This document shows, in pieces, positions 19,565 through 31,455 of a stretch of 64,000 nt of DNA (position 1 is the first letter of the stretch; every line of letters begins with the position of its first letter). The notes under the pieces are model-generated. The model saw only the letters and a list, made by a program, of their open reading frames with translations. It searched no databases and had not been told where the DNA came from. The stretch is from positions 12,439,646 to 12,503,645 of the forward strand of contig OZ020625.1 in assembly GCA_963971575.1 (NCBI GenBank). The letters run 5' to 3'. The DNA is from Liopterus haemorrhoidalis (taxonomy: Eukaryota; Arthropoda; Insecta; Coleoptera; Dytiscidae). Made by a program: the position numbers and the translations under genes.

Positions 19565-19885
19565 CTGCTGAACAATATTGAAATACACGGAGTCCCTGAA
19601 GATAAAAATGAGGAATGTAATATTGTGGTAGTCAAGCTTTCTGCTAAATTGCAACTTCCTATTGGAAAAGATGAAATTGATGTTGCACATCGATTGATAT
19701 CGACAAATAATGAACGCCCCCGGGCCATAATAGTTCAATTAACATCAATAACCAAATGGGATATGTTGATTGATAGAAAACGATACACGATTACCGACAA
19801 CTCTCTGCCCGGTGCATCAATATGTGGGAGTGGTAATTTCAGAAATAAAATTTCATTATTATTTAAAGTAAAATTATTCAATTAG
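19565..19885 (+). pseudogene. CR1-like LINE ORF1 fragment
   Basis: The frame carries I-E-I-H-G-V-P-E-D-K-N-E-E-C, V-V-K-L-S-A-K-L-Q-L-P-I, E-I-D-V-A-H-R-L and R-P-R-A-I-I-V-Q-L, the pattern of the RRM/C-terminal domain of L1/CR1 ORF1 RNA chaperones. It is closed by a stop close to the insert starting at 19911. The N-terminal coiled coil is out of frame. Confidence 0.55.
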
Positions 19886-19910
19886 TTAAAAAGTATTCAA
19901 ATTATTCAAA

Positions 19911-20922
19911 TGTAAGAACTAATCTACTTTAAGATAAACATCCTCTAAGATTAGTTGAGCTATCACATATTTTTCTAGTTAAGCATTAAAGAGATATGCA
20001 GTGATTTACCGGTCGTATATTATATGATTAGTTTGAAAGAACGTTATTGTTTAGATCAAAATAGCAATGGTCAAATGCTTACACAGGTACCGATAGGCGA
20101 CAATATATTTTCAGTGAGATGGACCGCGTAGTAATTAGAGTCAAAATTAATCACTTGGGTTTATAATTTATTGGTTATAGAAAGATAAGTTTATAAAAGG
20201 GTTTGTTGTTAATGTGGAGAGCTGATTATTTTTACAACGACAAAAAAATGGGGTCAGAGATTAGATTATTAGTTTAAGAAAAGAGTTGGAAAAATCTTGT
20301 GAGAGACAAAAGCAGTGATGAATAAACCGTCATCGTGAATGAACCTCCCAAGTATTTTGGTAGAGAAACCCGGTAGTTGTCGTGACTAAACCAGAAGTAA
20401 TCTGGAAGTGTTGAGGTCTGTTTGAAATGACATAAACGAACCTCGGTAACGGGTTAAACACCGTGAGTGTTGTGAGGTGTTTAGCGATTTGTGAGGTGAA
20501 TACGGTGATTGTGAGGTTTTGTGTAGAGTGTCTCTCGTGGGATTTTATAGCCAACGTTAAATTGTAAGTTCAAATGTAATCAATAACCTTCGATTCTAAT
20601 TAAACATTAAACGCAGATTAAGTAAAATGCAGACTTTAATTCAAACCCCCTTATTCCTCTCATAAAGAGTCTAAGCAACCAACCGGCGGATCCTTTAGGG
20701 TTTCAGACTTGATACCGCTCGCGAGTCTTGGAATCCACTATGTGGAGGGCCTTTCAAAGTAAGTACCATGAAGTACAAATGAAATTATTTACATTCATCT
20801 AGCCAACCTTGACGTTTCGACCGATCCTAGAAATACCCCCACAAATAGGAACAACAATATATTTTAATGAGAATCTATCCCCCTACTACAAGCACCTCTT
20901 TTACCTTGCGAAAACTCAGGCA
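19911..20922 (+). mobile_element. LTR-like insert 3 (possible solo LTR)
   Basis: Begins TGTAAGAACT and ends ACTCAGGCA. ATTCAAA occurs at 19904-19910 and again at 20927-20933, so a direct repeat flanks it within a few bases. A TATAAAAGG box lies at 20192. No coding region. It interrupts the CR1-like LINE between ORF1 and ORF2. The exact termini are uncertain. Confidence 0.35.
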
Positions 20923-21140
20923 AAAAATTCAAATTTTAAATTCGTTTGGTTTAGAAACTCAAAATTATTATTAAGGAAAGATTGAAACAGTCCAATGTTT
21001 CGAATTAATAGTGAAGAAGATATCTTAAAATATATGAACTCAAAGTCCGGCTCTGAAATGAATACAGAGGTAACTAAAATGTGAACCTATAAAGTGAACC
21101 AATTCCTTAAATACCCAGATACACCGCTGTATAGTGTAAT

Positions 21141-21476
21141 ATGGAGAGTGAGTTGTTAGAAAGATTAGAAACTGTAGAAATTGACACGAATTTTATAAAT
21201 ACTACATCTGAATTTAATATATTTTTGAATCCTTTAAATATAAATAAAACACTTAATGTATTTCATACTAATATAAGAAGTTTGGATAAGAATTTTGATG
21301 AAGTTATGGTACTATTGTCTCAACTTAATACTAGTTTTGACGTCACTGTTTGTAGTGAAACCAGATATATTGAGTTTCCGGAACTTTATAATATTAACGA
21401 ATACAACATATATTTTAACAAAAGTAAACTAAATCAAAACGACGGAGTTATTATTTATATTAACTATAAAATATAA
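21141..21476 (+). pseudogene. CR1-like LINE ORF2, endonuclease N-terminus
   Basis: From an ATG (MESELLERLETVEIDTNFIN). N-I-R-S-L-D-K-N-F-D-E-V and F-D-V-T-V-C-S-E-T-R are the first two blocks of an AP-endonuclease (catalytic N and E). It also has D-G-V-I-I-Y-I-N. The frame stops at 21476, long before the catalytic D/H blocks. Confidence 0.6.
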
Positions 21477-21522
21477 TGTAAGATTAATAATGAAATTATC
21501 GCTTTTACATCTTTATATATAA

Positions 21523-24247
21523 TCTTTATATATAAAAGAGAATATTTGTGGCTATGTCCGGAAATTCTAACCCACTTCCAGATATGCTACCGAGTTGAAA
21601 TTTTGCATACAGGTAGGGAATGCCTTCATCATAACTAGAAAAATCGAAAATCTCAAAAAAGTCCCATCTGAAACGAGAAATTAATAATTTTGTTATTAAT
21701 TATATTGGATCATCGAAGTATGTATGATGCGTTCAGCGAGATCGCGGGAATTTCGTTTCAATGGTTGTTTGGACAACTATAGTAAGTTCGTGAAACATCG
21801 TTCAATGTCGTTTGGCGCGATTCATCGTTGTTCTGCTATAACTGCTAAGATTTATTTCTTCAGTTATTTAGTAAAATTTTTGATAGTGTATGCAGAGCAA
21901 GACTGAAGTGAAGCACCTGTTTTCTTTATTTATTTATTTTTTCTATTCTTTTATTTAAATGTTTAAATATAATAGTAAAATCTTTTATATACATAAAACA
22001 GAAAATCTGTGTGTACCGAGTTGAAATTTGGTATATAGGTAGCAAATGCAGTCAATATAAGAAGGCAAATTGAAAATCAGAAGAAAAATAATTGTACCAC
22101 TTAAGACGTAGACTTAACAGAAAAATTGCTTATAATAAGAAAACAAATATTTGTTTTAATGATTTTTTTTTTATTGGATTGATTTACGGGAGTTACGAAG
22201 GGACAACCTAAAACTAAACTTTTGAAATATCTCATTTACTATTGACTATTTTTTCATGTGCAAAAACGCACATGAGAAAAGCTGTTTAAAATAAAAATAC
22301 AAATATATGTTATTCTATAAATTGGTTGAGTAGCTGGGGAACGGAGATGGGGGAGGTGCTAAAACTAAAATACTGGAAATATCTCGCTTATTATTTACTT
22401 TACATCAACAATTTATAAAGATAATTTGTTTTGATTGAAGAACGATTATTTTCTGTTTAATGTAGCTTTTGAATATTTAAGGGGACAGAGGGAGCGCTAC
22501 TTATAAACTTGAAATATCTCTTAATATTTACTTAACATTAAACATGTGTATAACAGAAGTTGTTACAATATCAATAATATAAATAAATAAATAAACAAAT
22601 CTTTTCTGTTTAATCTTCTTCTGTATATAGGTATATCATTTATATTTTTCATATATATATGTACATAAACACATGACCTGACTGACTCATCAACGTCCAG
22701 CCCAAATCAGTAGACCTAAAAACATGAAATTCAAGAAGTATATTTCTCCATATCGACCCCTAAGGGGCTGTAAAGTGATTTCAGGGATTCCTCAATATCT
22801 CTTAGGACCAATGAGATATTGACTTAGTTTTTGCTTACAAAGGTTACACATACAAATGTTGAGAACTAAATTCAGGATTTTATTCTAATCAACCTTTAAA
22901 GGGATAAATTTATTACGCATTCGGAGTGAATTATAGAACCATTCGTATTTCCTATGTATGTTGAGTTATAACATTGTGTTTTGGAATATAGGTGTCTTTT
23001 TAAAATCTTTAGAAACTTTTTGACAGTTTTCTTTTAAATTTTCACCCCTAAAAAGGTAAATTGGTATTTTTTATTCAATAGAACGTCCCCTGGATACAGA
23101 AACATGAAAGTCGTGGAGGAAGGAATGTTCCTTCTATGATGTGAGCACCTATAAGGCATAATTTTTTGAACTTCGACTCCTAATGTGGTGAAATGTTTCT
23201 TTCACGGATTCCTCAATATCTCAGACCTATAATGAGATATCGACTTGGTTTTTGGTTACAAAGATTACCCATAAACATACAAAAACGAAGTACAAAAACG
23301 AAGTTCAGTATTTTGCTCTGATCAACCCATAAAAGGCAAATCTAGAGTCAAGGTTATTTATAAAACCCTTCAAGTGGCCTGTTTCATTTCTTTTTGGCAC
23401 ATGCGTCTGTTTAGAATCGGTCTATGTATTAAAACCCAAAAACGGCTAAACCGATTTTAGTGCTATTTGTAACAGCGTATTGCAAATTTGTCTGGAAAGA
23501 GTATAAGCTATATCTCATTGCGGTATGACACCAGGTTTCCGATCAATTAAGAAATATTTAGAAAAAAGTCGGAAAAATCTTCCATATTATAAAAAACTAT
23601 AAAAGATACACATATTCAAAATATATATTAACGAATTTTGGGTTTAATATTACTACAGAAATTTTCCCGATGTTATATATCACAATTTTCTTTATTTTAT
23701 TTTTGACGACAATTATAACGTTAAATTCGCTATTGAACATTATTGTAATCCCCTAAAGCAATACCAAGAAAAGTTACTTCGGTGGCAAGAATATTTACTA
23801 ACGAAAAAAAGTGCTCTGATCTATATAGGTACGATTTATAAATCAGGAATAATCACGGAGTAATTATAATAAATATCATAAAAACTATAATAAATAATTT
23901 CGTAAGGTGGAAGATAAAATGCTTCAGGTGACCGGCGTTGCCTTTGAAAATGAGTGATTCTCACATGGGCATTTTATATGGCATTTTCCTGGGTTAGCAC
24001 AACGGGACATTTATACGTGTTGTTACTAAATGTTTGTACCACCATACTACATGTTTACAAAGAAGTTCGTATATAAATTATTTGTATAAGAAGCACATAT
24101 TAATACAATGGTAGATTAAAACAAATAATTATATTTGAATGAAAAACGATTCGTAGCAACCAGTCTTGAACCGATTTCGAAATGGGTCCGATCTAAGCGG
24201 GCTATGATTACTTTTTTTCGGTAGCGAAGCAGCGGGTATACTGCTAG
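21523..24247 (+). mobile_element. Non-autonomous Helitron remnant
   Basis: The 5' end TCTTTATATATAAAAGAG follows an A. The 3' end has the hairpin AGCAGcgggtataCTGCT directly followed by AG, giving the CTAG terminus at 24244-24247, and the next base is T. TC...CTRR ends, a 3' hairpin and insertion between A and T are the Helitron hallmarks. Inside are degenerate repeats with CCGAGTTGAAATTTTGCATA and ACTGACTCATCAACGTCCAG. There is no Rep/helicase gene. Confidence 0.65.
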
Positions 24248-25007
24248 TCAATATATAAATCATTGACATACACATATAATGTATGTTCTGTATTTATAAA
24301 ACATATTAATAATTAAACTATATTTCATTGTGTTATACAACAGTTTTCTACAACCACTTCCCAACAATTACATACATATGGTAAGTGCAGTGAAACTCTT
24401 TGTGACATCCTTATGGATATGTGTATGCACTGGGTTGTGGGACTATTATAGACGAGTCTTAACTCTTAATCCTATGCAAAAATACAATTTTGTATTACTT
24501 ATATTTAGGATATAGTTACTGGACAATAATCCACCCATGTTATGGAACAATTTTTTAAACCCTTTACTCATTGTTTGTATAAAACGGATTGTAAATATAC
24601 TTCGAGCGAATAAAAAAAAAAGAAAACAAATGGTATTTTACAATATATTGTTTAATTGATTTTTGTGATATTTTTGGACAAATCGCATCAAAGTAACTTT
24701 TTAGATAAACTTTTGTCCCTTAAACCATATATAAAATATTGAAATGTGTTTTATAAATTATTAAAATTACGATCGACATTATAAATGTCAATTTTGGTTA
24801 CTATGAAAGCTACTTGACATAAATAAATTATTATAAAATAATTAAAATAAGTAGAACATCAAAATATATTTTGTAATATATATTTAATAAATTCTCTTAT
24901 AATATTAACAGCAGGACTCATTATTAACAACATAAAAAACTTTCCTTTGATACTCAGTTTGCTTATATAATACGATATTTTTTCGAATTTAAGGGTGCGC
25001 ATAACCG
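24248..25007. other. Non-coding AT-rich intron DNA
   Basis: No gene or repeat recognised. The short frames present are random. Confidence 0.45.
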
Positions 25008-25715
25008 TACAGTTTCCTATACAATACTAACAACCTGAAATAAAATTAGTAACAATCTATACATCAAAATTTTCAGCGAATTTTTATCTACCTAATAGGA
25101 TATTTTTAATTGTCAAAAGAACTGTCATGTAATTGTAAATAAACAACTTGCGTTATAGACGCCATCTTGTAAACCATTCGACGCATATTTGTGTACCATG
25201 CGGCAAATTGTAGCTAAAGCTCCATTCTACAAATATGTTTGGAGATAATTTGTTCTATTGTGAAAATTACTTATGTTATTGTACTTGGTAATCTACTTTT
25301 GCCGCCACCTCGAATCTGCCGCGGTTCCAATATAGGTGCGGCGGATAAAAATGTTTCATTTTATGTAAAGAATACTTGTACCAAGTGGCATTTCATTATC
25401 AACAAGTATAATATTTTCGGACGAAGCCTCTAAACTATAAACAATCATGTCGAAAAAAATGTTAACGTATTATTTGAACATTTCTACATAAAACTATATA
25501 AATATAAAAATTATTTGAAACCCAAAAATATATTTAAAAAATTACAGAACATTATTGTGTAATACCTATTATTAAGTTATTTAGCAATAACATTTTTACA
25601 ATATTTTTTTCTACAATCAAAAATATCCCATTAGATAGATAAAAATTCTGTGCAAAATTTGATGTATAGATTATCACTAATTTTATTTCAGATTGTTAGT
25701 TTTGTATAAGAAACT
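25008..25715. mobile_element. Foldback MITE
   Basis: Imperfect inverted arms of about 110 bp. The left arm (25008-25110) reads CTATACAATACTAACAACCT then GAAATAAAATTAGTAACAAT; the reverse complement of the right arm (25610-25715) reads CTTATACAAAACTAACAATC then TGAAATAAAATTAGTGATAA. About 500 bp of unrelated, slightly GC-richer DNA lies between. No transposase. Termini and target duplication are not resolved. Confidence 0.55.
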
Positions 25716-27739
25716 AATAATCTTTGGGGGTTGTACGTAGCGTTAATGTGCATGTTAAAGATCTGATTTATATCTATCTATCTATATATATAAAAGCAAG
25801 TGTCCTGACTGACTGACTTATTCACTCATCACCGCCCAGCCCGAACCCCTGGGCCTAGAAACTTGTCGCTAAAAAAACTAAGGGATGAAAAGGGGTGAAA
25901 TGTGATTTCACGAATTCCTTAATATCTCTTAGGGCTGATGGGATATCGACTTAGTTTTTGCTTACAAGTATTACCCATACAAATGCCGAAAAAGTAATTT
26001 CGGGATTTTGCCCTAATCAACCCCTAAAGGGGTGAACCTACAATCGGGGTGGATTATACATCCCGTTGTATTTCCTGTGTTCGTTTAGTTGCAAGATTAC
26101 TTTTTGGCACATAGGTGTCCTTTTAAAATATCTCGAAATGGTATTGACAGTTTTTTGAAATTTCATCCCTAAAGGGTGAAAAGGGGTGAATTGTGATTTC
26201 AAGGATTCCTTAATATCTCTTAGGACCCATAAGATATCGACCTGCTTTTTGCTTACCAAGACTACCCATACAAATACCGAAACACAAATTTCAGGATTTT
26301 GTCCTAATCAACCCCTAAAGGGGTGGATCTACAATCGGGGTGAATTATACATCCCGTCGTAATTCCTGTGTTCGTTTAGTTGCACCATTACTTTTTGGCA
26401 CATAGGTGTCTTTTTACAATATATCGAAATGGGTTTGGCAGTTTTTTAAAATTTCACCCCTAAGGGTGTAAAAGGGGTTATTCTGATTTCAAGGTTTCCT
26501 TAACATCTCTTAAGACCAATAAGATATCGACTTACTGTTTGCTTGCAAAGATTATCCATACAATTACCGAAAAACGTATTTCAGGAATTTGTCCTAATCA
26601 ACCCCTAAAGGGGTGGATCTACAATCGGGATGAGTTATACATTTCGTCGTATTTCCTGTGTACGTTTAGTTGGAACATTACTTTTTAGCACATTTCAGGA
26701 GTATTTTTAAAATATCTCGAAAAGGTTTTGGTAGTTTTTTAAAATTTCACCCCTATAGGGTGAAAAGGGGTGAATTATGATTTCAAGTATTCCTTAATAT
26801 CTCTTAGAACCAATAAGATATCGACTTGCTTTTTGCTTACAACGATTACCCATACAAATACCGAAAAACATATTTCAGGATTTGTCCTAATCAACTCCTA
26901 AAGGGGTGGATCTACAATCGGGGTGAATTATACATCCCATCGTATTTCCTGTGTTCATTAGTTGCAGCATTACTTTTTGGCACATAGGTGTCTTTTTAAA
27001 ATATATCGAAATGGGTTTGAAAGTTTTTTAAAATTTCACCCCTAAGGGTTGAAAAGGGGTGAATTGTGATTTCAAGGATTCCTTAATATCTCTTAGGACC
27101 AATAAGATATGGACTTACTGTTTGCTTGCAAAGATTATCCATACAATTACCGAAAAACTTATTTCAGGAATTGGTCCTAATCAACCCCTAAAGGGGTGGA
27201 TCTACAATCGGGGTGAGTTATACATTTCGTCGTATTTCCTGTGTACATTTAGTTGCAACATTACTTTTTAGCACATAGTTGTCTTTTTAAAATATCTCGA
27301 AATGATTTTGATAGTTTTTTAAAATTTCACCTCTAAAGGGTGAAAAGGGGTGAATTGTGATTTCAAGGATTCCTTAAATCTCTTACGGCCAATAAGATAT
27401 TACCTTGCTTTTTGCCTGACATTTCAGGATTTTGTCATAATCAACCCCTAAAGGATGGATCTACAATCGGGGTGAATTATACAGCTCGTCGTATTCCCTG
27501 TGTTTATTGAGATATAAGGTTTCTTTTTGGCACATAGGCGTCATTTTAAAATATCTCGAAATGTTTTTGACAACTTTTTTAAATTTAACCCCTAAAGGGT
27601 GAAAAGGGGTAAAATGTGATTTCAAGGATTGTTTAATATTTTTTAACACCAATAAGATATCGACTTGGTTTTTGCTTACAAAAACTACCCTTGCAAATGC
27701 CGAAAAACCAATTTTTTGATTTTGTCCTAATCAAGCCCT

Positions 27740-27896
27740 TACAGTTTTTTTTTTTTTGGTTGGCTTGGCTGGAAAAGATGTCGCCAATTGACAAACAATC
27801 ACTTTACAGTTGGTACTCATCCAGCTACCAACTAACCTTCTAATATTTTGCTAGTTAACTGCTCTCATAATTAAATATATGTATATATATATATAT
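27740..27896 (-). mobile_element. Retroposon tail fragment within the array
   Basis: A run of 14 T (27746-27760) followed by GGTTGGCTTGGCTGGAAAAG interrupts a satellite unit. Read on the minus strand this is a poly(A)-tailed 3' end of an unidentified retroposon. Left junction: AATCAAGCCCTTACA. Confidence 0.35.
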
Positions 27897-28553
27897 ATAT
27901 GCTGTTCACTTTTGTAAAGACAAACCAGATCTTTTTGGTTACTTTTATAGTGTATTACGGACTTTAAATTAAAAATATTCCTTACGCTGTAAAACCGACT
28001 TTAGATTTATTGATTATTATGATCATTATTAAGAAAGTGACATTTTTTATAATTTTTTAGTACCAACATGACATACAATTTCAAAGGTGCAAATTATTGA
28101 AATCGAAATTTCATCTTACAGGCTATTCCAAAGGATTAGCCGGAACTAAATGGAAATTTCGTTATTTTAAGTTGTCACGAAAAGGGACCTTGCTTGTGTT
28201 ATTTCATGTTTCAGGTTTGGTATGTGCAAATTTAAAATTCCAACAGTAAAACCATGGAAACGAATGACATATGTCAAATATTTTAATACATTTTTCATAT
28301 TTTGAAGACAAAAAAATAAATAAATGGGAAATTTTTATTAAGAATGACAAAAAATGTAAATGCAATGAAAAGGACATTTTATAATGACAATCAATTTAAT
28401 CTAGAATTTGCTGCGAGTATGATTTACAAAGCTTAAACAAAATGACCTAAAGTTCAAATTAATAGATAAAAATTACTACATTTCAAAATCTAGTTCCGCC
28501 TAAACGTTTGGAATAGCCTATAGTTTGTTTTTACAAAAGTGAACAGCATATAT
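27897..28553. mobile_element. TIR MITE with a second MITE nested in it
   Basis: Outer terminal inverted repeats of about 28 bp: ATATGCTGTTCACTTTTGTA at 27899 and its reverse complement ACAAAAGTGAACAGCATAT ending at about 28551. No coding capacity. Alternating TA at the left edge hides the target duplication. Confidence 0.65.
28119..28520. mobile_element. Nested mariner/Tc1-like MITE
   Basis: CAGGCTATTCCAAA at the left and TTTGGAATAGCCT at the right are inverted. CGGAACTA and TAGTTCCG are also paired inward. TA dinucleotides flank both ends (28117-28118, 28521-28522). 402 bp, non-coding. It abuts the right terminal repeat of the outer MITE. Confidence 0.55.
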
Positions 28554-28579
28554 TTAAATGTAAAAAAGATAAAAGAAAA

Positions 28580-28708
28580 CCGATATTTTGTGCGAATATC
28601 GATATTTTGCGCGATATATCGCATTTAAAATATCGATATAAAAATATCGATATTTTTTTCGTAAGTATCGATATTTTCGAAATATCGATATATCGTTCCC
28701 ATCCCTAG
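28580..28708. repeat. TATCGATA-rich end of a hAT-like MITE
   Basis: At least six ATCGATAT/TATCGATA words in 120 bp, ending CGATATATCGTTCCCATCCCTA, after which the satellite unit resumes. CAGGGATGGGAAC-type ends are common in hAT-like MITEs. The opposite end is not found. Confidence 0.45.
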
Positions 28709-29790
28709 TTGCAACATTAATTTTTGGCACATAGATGTATTTTTAAAATATCTCGAAATAGTATTGACAGTTTTTTTTTTTAATTTAACCCCTAAAGGGT
28801 GAAAAGGGGTGAATTGTGATTTCAAGGATTCCTTTATATCTCTTAGGACCAATAAGATATCGACTTGCTTTTTGCTTACACTTTTTGCTTAGGATGTCCT
28901 CGTGATTTCAAGGATTGTTTAATATTTTTTAACACCAATAAGATATCGACTTGGTTTTTGCTTACAAAAACTACCCATGCAAGTACCTAAAAACCAATTT
29001 TTGGATTTTGTCCTAATCAACCCCTTAAGGGTGAAAAGGGATGATTTGTGATTTCAAGGATTCCTTAATATCTAGGTGTTGTTTTTTAATATCTCGAAAT
29101 GATTTTGACATTTTTTTAATTTCACCCATTAAGGGTGAAAAGGGGTGAATTGTGATTTCAAGGATTCCTTAATATCTCTTAGGACCAATAAGATATCGAC
29201 TTGCTTTTTGCTTACAAAGATTACCCATACAAATACGGAAAAATATATTTCAGGATTTTTGTCCTAATCAACCCCTAAACGGTGGATCTACAATTGGGGT
29301 GAATTACACATCCCTTCGTATTCCTTGTGTTTGTTGAGTTATAAGGTTTCTTTTTGGCACATAAGCGTATTTTTAAAATATCTCGAAATATTTTGACAAT
29401 TTTTTTAAATTTAACCCCTAAAGGGTAAAAAGGGGTAAAATGTGATTTCAAGGATTGTATCAACATTACTTTTTGGCAAATAGGTGTTTTTTTTTTAATA
29501 TCTCGAAATGATTTTGACATTTTTTTTTAAATTTCACCCCTTAAGGGTGAAAATGTGATTTCAGTAATTCCTTAATTCTTTTAGGACCAATAAGATATCG
29601 ACTTGGTGTTTGCTTACAAAAATTATCCATACAAATGCCGAAAAACTTATTTCAGGATTACGTCCTAATCAACCCCTAAAGGGGTGATTCGACAAACGGG
29701 GTAGATTATACATCGCGTCGTATTTCCTGTGTTTGTTGAGTTATAACGTTTCTTTTTGGCACATAGGTGTCTTTTTAAAATGTCTCGAAA

Positions 29791-30299
29791 TTTTTAATTA
29801 ATTTTGTCTATTAACGGGTGTTGAAACTGGCACTCGCCGGGGGAGGAGTGAAAATCACCTATGCTTGATTTTCTACCCCAACCCCGTTACTTGAAATCTT
29901 AGATTTTCTACCACTAATTGAATACATGATTGAGCCTCCGAACTTTAATCTCCAGGGAACCTATAGGCTAAGTACATCAACAAAACCATTTAAAAATAAA
30001 TTTCGGAAAAAGCCCTTTTATATCAAGCCGATTGTCAAAGTAAGTTATTGGCACAAATTAAAACTGCTTAACAGTTGCACGAACAAATTTTCGACTGTGA
30101 GTCACTTGAATCATTTCGAGAAACAAACCGTTTTACTAGATTTGCTGTATTAAATACACAACACTCTATTTGAAATATTTATACATTTAACAGCAGGAGA
30201 AGATATATGACTTGCTCCAACTTTGCATTTAACAGATTTGTATTACTAGTTCGTGCTACCACAAGCAGGCAGTCTGAAAATATTAAAATTACATATATG
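29791..30299. other. Non-coding
   Basis: No repeat or gene recognised; one 75-codon frame at 29926-30153 has no features. Confidence 0.4.
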
Positions 30300-30301
30300 T
30301 A

Positions 30302-30760
30302 CGAGGTCTGTTAAGAGAAATTAACCGAACATTTTGAACTACGCACCAACGGGGATATTTGGTAATATGCGGTTGGCAGCATTGCGTTGCGTATAACCTC
30401 CTCTGTAACCAAATGTTCTTGGATTGTTGATATTTCGTTTAGTTTTCGTGATATTGTTATTTGAGTGCAACGTGTTTAAGTGTTAGCGATTTTTGAAATG
30501 TGCGAATTTCTGGAACAACGATGCAACGTAAAATTTTCCGTGATACTGGGGAAAATTTTCACGGAAACGTTTGAACTTTTGAAACAAGTTTACGGAGATG
30601 ATGCCCTGGATCGCTCGCAATGTTACGAATGATTTTCACAGTTTAAAAGTGGTCTTCAGTCAGTTAAAGATGAACCTCGATCAGGAAGACATTCAACTTC
30701 AACTGATGACTCCCACGCTCAGAAAACCAACGATCTGGGATCTCAACTGGGACATGTCAT
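30302..30760 (+). pseudogene. mariner transposase N-terminal remnant
   Basis: Begins after a TA with CGAGGTCTGTTAAGAGAAAT, a mariner-type terminus. Downstream it reads T-F-E-L-L-K-Q-V-Y-G-D-D-A-L-D-R-S-Q-C-Y-E, a stop in place of the usual Trp, F-S-Q-F-K-S-G, then D-E-P-R-S-G-R-H-S-T-S-T-D-D. That is the HTH DNA-binding part of mariner transposase. The catalytic DD34D domain and the right terminus are missing. Confidence 0.7.
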
Positions 30761-31065
30761 GAAATTTTTCAGTCAAAATTTCAATCGAAATTGAGGCGAC
30801 TTTATCAGAAAAAAAAAAACTGAGCAATTAATCGATGATGAGTGGCGGTTACTGCCAAATTATATGTTTTCGAAAGATTTGAATACTCTCACTGGTACTC
30901 ATATCATATACATCATAGTAAAACTCAGAAATAAAACTGTTGTGTTCAAACTACAAATAAGTCGTATTACTGGTGGATGAAGTAGAAATATTTTGGACCA
31001 AAGTACATAATTTTACAGATAGTACCAATTTAAATATTTTCAATAAACTGTCCTGATTTGCTTTA
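30761..31065. other. Non-coding between mariner and hAT remnants
   Basis: Contains AGAAATAAAACTGTTGTGTT at about 30926, which is also present with few changes at about 33685, so a dispersed repeat fragment. Otherwise featureless. Confidence 0.4.
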
Positions 31066-31335
31066 AATATTTTGGCTTTTCCTTATTCCAACGAAAGTTG
31101 CGATCGAGTTTTTAGTAGTGTAAATAACATTAAAACGAAATCAAGAAATACACTGATAACAAAAACTATTAATGATAGCTTACTCACAAAACATTGTGCG
31201 ACACTGCAGGGAAACTGTCCGAAATTAGTTCCAAATAAAGACATGTTGTACAGAATGAATGCCGCAAATATTTATAGAAAGGAAGAGACAAAAGTGTGTA
31301 GTGAAAACAAGGACGACGATTTTGTCACTGATTAA
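31066..31335 (+). pseudogene. hAT transposase C-terminal (dimerisation) fragment
   Basis: F-P-Y-S-N-E-S-C-D-R-V-F-S-S-V-N-N-I-K-T then K-S-R-N-T-L. The family signature is L-P-x-S-N-x-x-x-E-R-x-F-S-x-x-x-x-I-K-T-x-x-R-N-x-L; here the E of ERVFS is D. Only the last part of the transposase is present. The stop at 31333 is probably original. Confidence 0.7.
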
Positions 31336-31455
31336 CATATAGGCGGATTTTATGTTTAAGCGCGTTATTTGAGATTTGGACTGATTTTTCATAATACAAT
31401 AATTTATTTTGTTTGGTATATTTCCTATGTTTTGTTTATATTTTATTGTTATATA

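Larger units (their letters stand above)
19250..21522 (+). mobile_element. CR1-like LINE remnant (ORF1 plus start of ORF2)
   Basis: Two coding remnants flank an LTR-like insert. ORF1 has an RRM-like core (L-N-N-I-E-I-H-G-V-P-E-D-K-N then D-V-A-H-R-L-I-S-T-N-N-E-R-P-R) after a poorly preserved coiled-coil region (19320-19560). ORF2 begins at 21141 with the endonuclease start V-F-H-T-N-I-R-S-L-D-K-N-F and is cut off at about 21480, where the Helitron begins. The coiled coil plus RRM ORF1 and the 'H-x-N-I-R-S-L' endonuclease start fit CR1/L2-type LINEs. Confidence 0.6.
25770..29790 (+). repeat. About 290-bp tandem array with a Helitron-like head
   Basis: Starts with CTATCTATATATATAAAAGC and CCTGACTGACTGACT, the head also found within the Helitron at 22650. 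It then repeats a unit containing AAAAGGGGTGAATTGTGATT, CCTTAATATCTCTTAGGACC, AATCAACCCCTAAAGGGGTG and TTTTTGGCACATAGGTGTC. Anchor positions 25904, 26195, 26485, 26779, 27068, 27359 and 27618 give a period near 290 bp. Further degenerate units lie at 28818-29557. The frames it creates on the minus strand are not genes. The array is interrupted by other elements at about 27740-28708. Confidence 0.8.

Noticed and set aside
26038..29520. Several similar 60-80 codon minus-strand ORFs (D-I-K-E-S-L-K-S-Q-F-T-P-F-H)
   Set aside because: They recur with the 290-bp satellite unit; treated as repeat-derived unless a substitution test shows selection.
29820..30160. 75-codon frame as a host exon
   Set aside because: No splice borders or recognisable motif.
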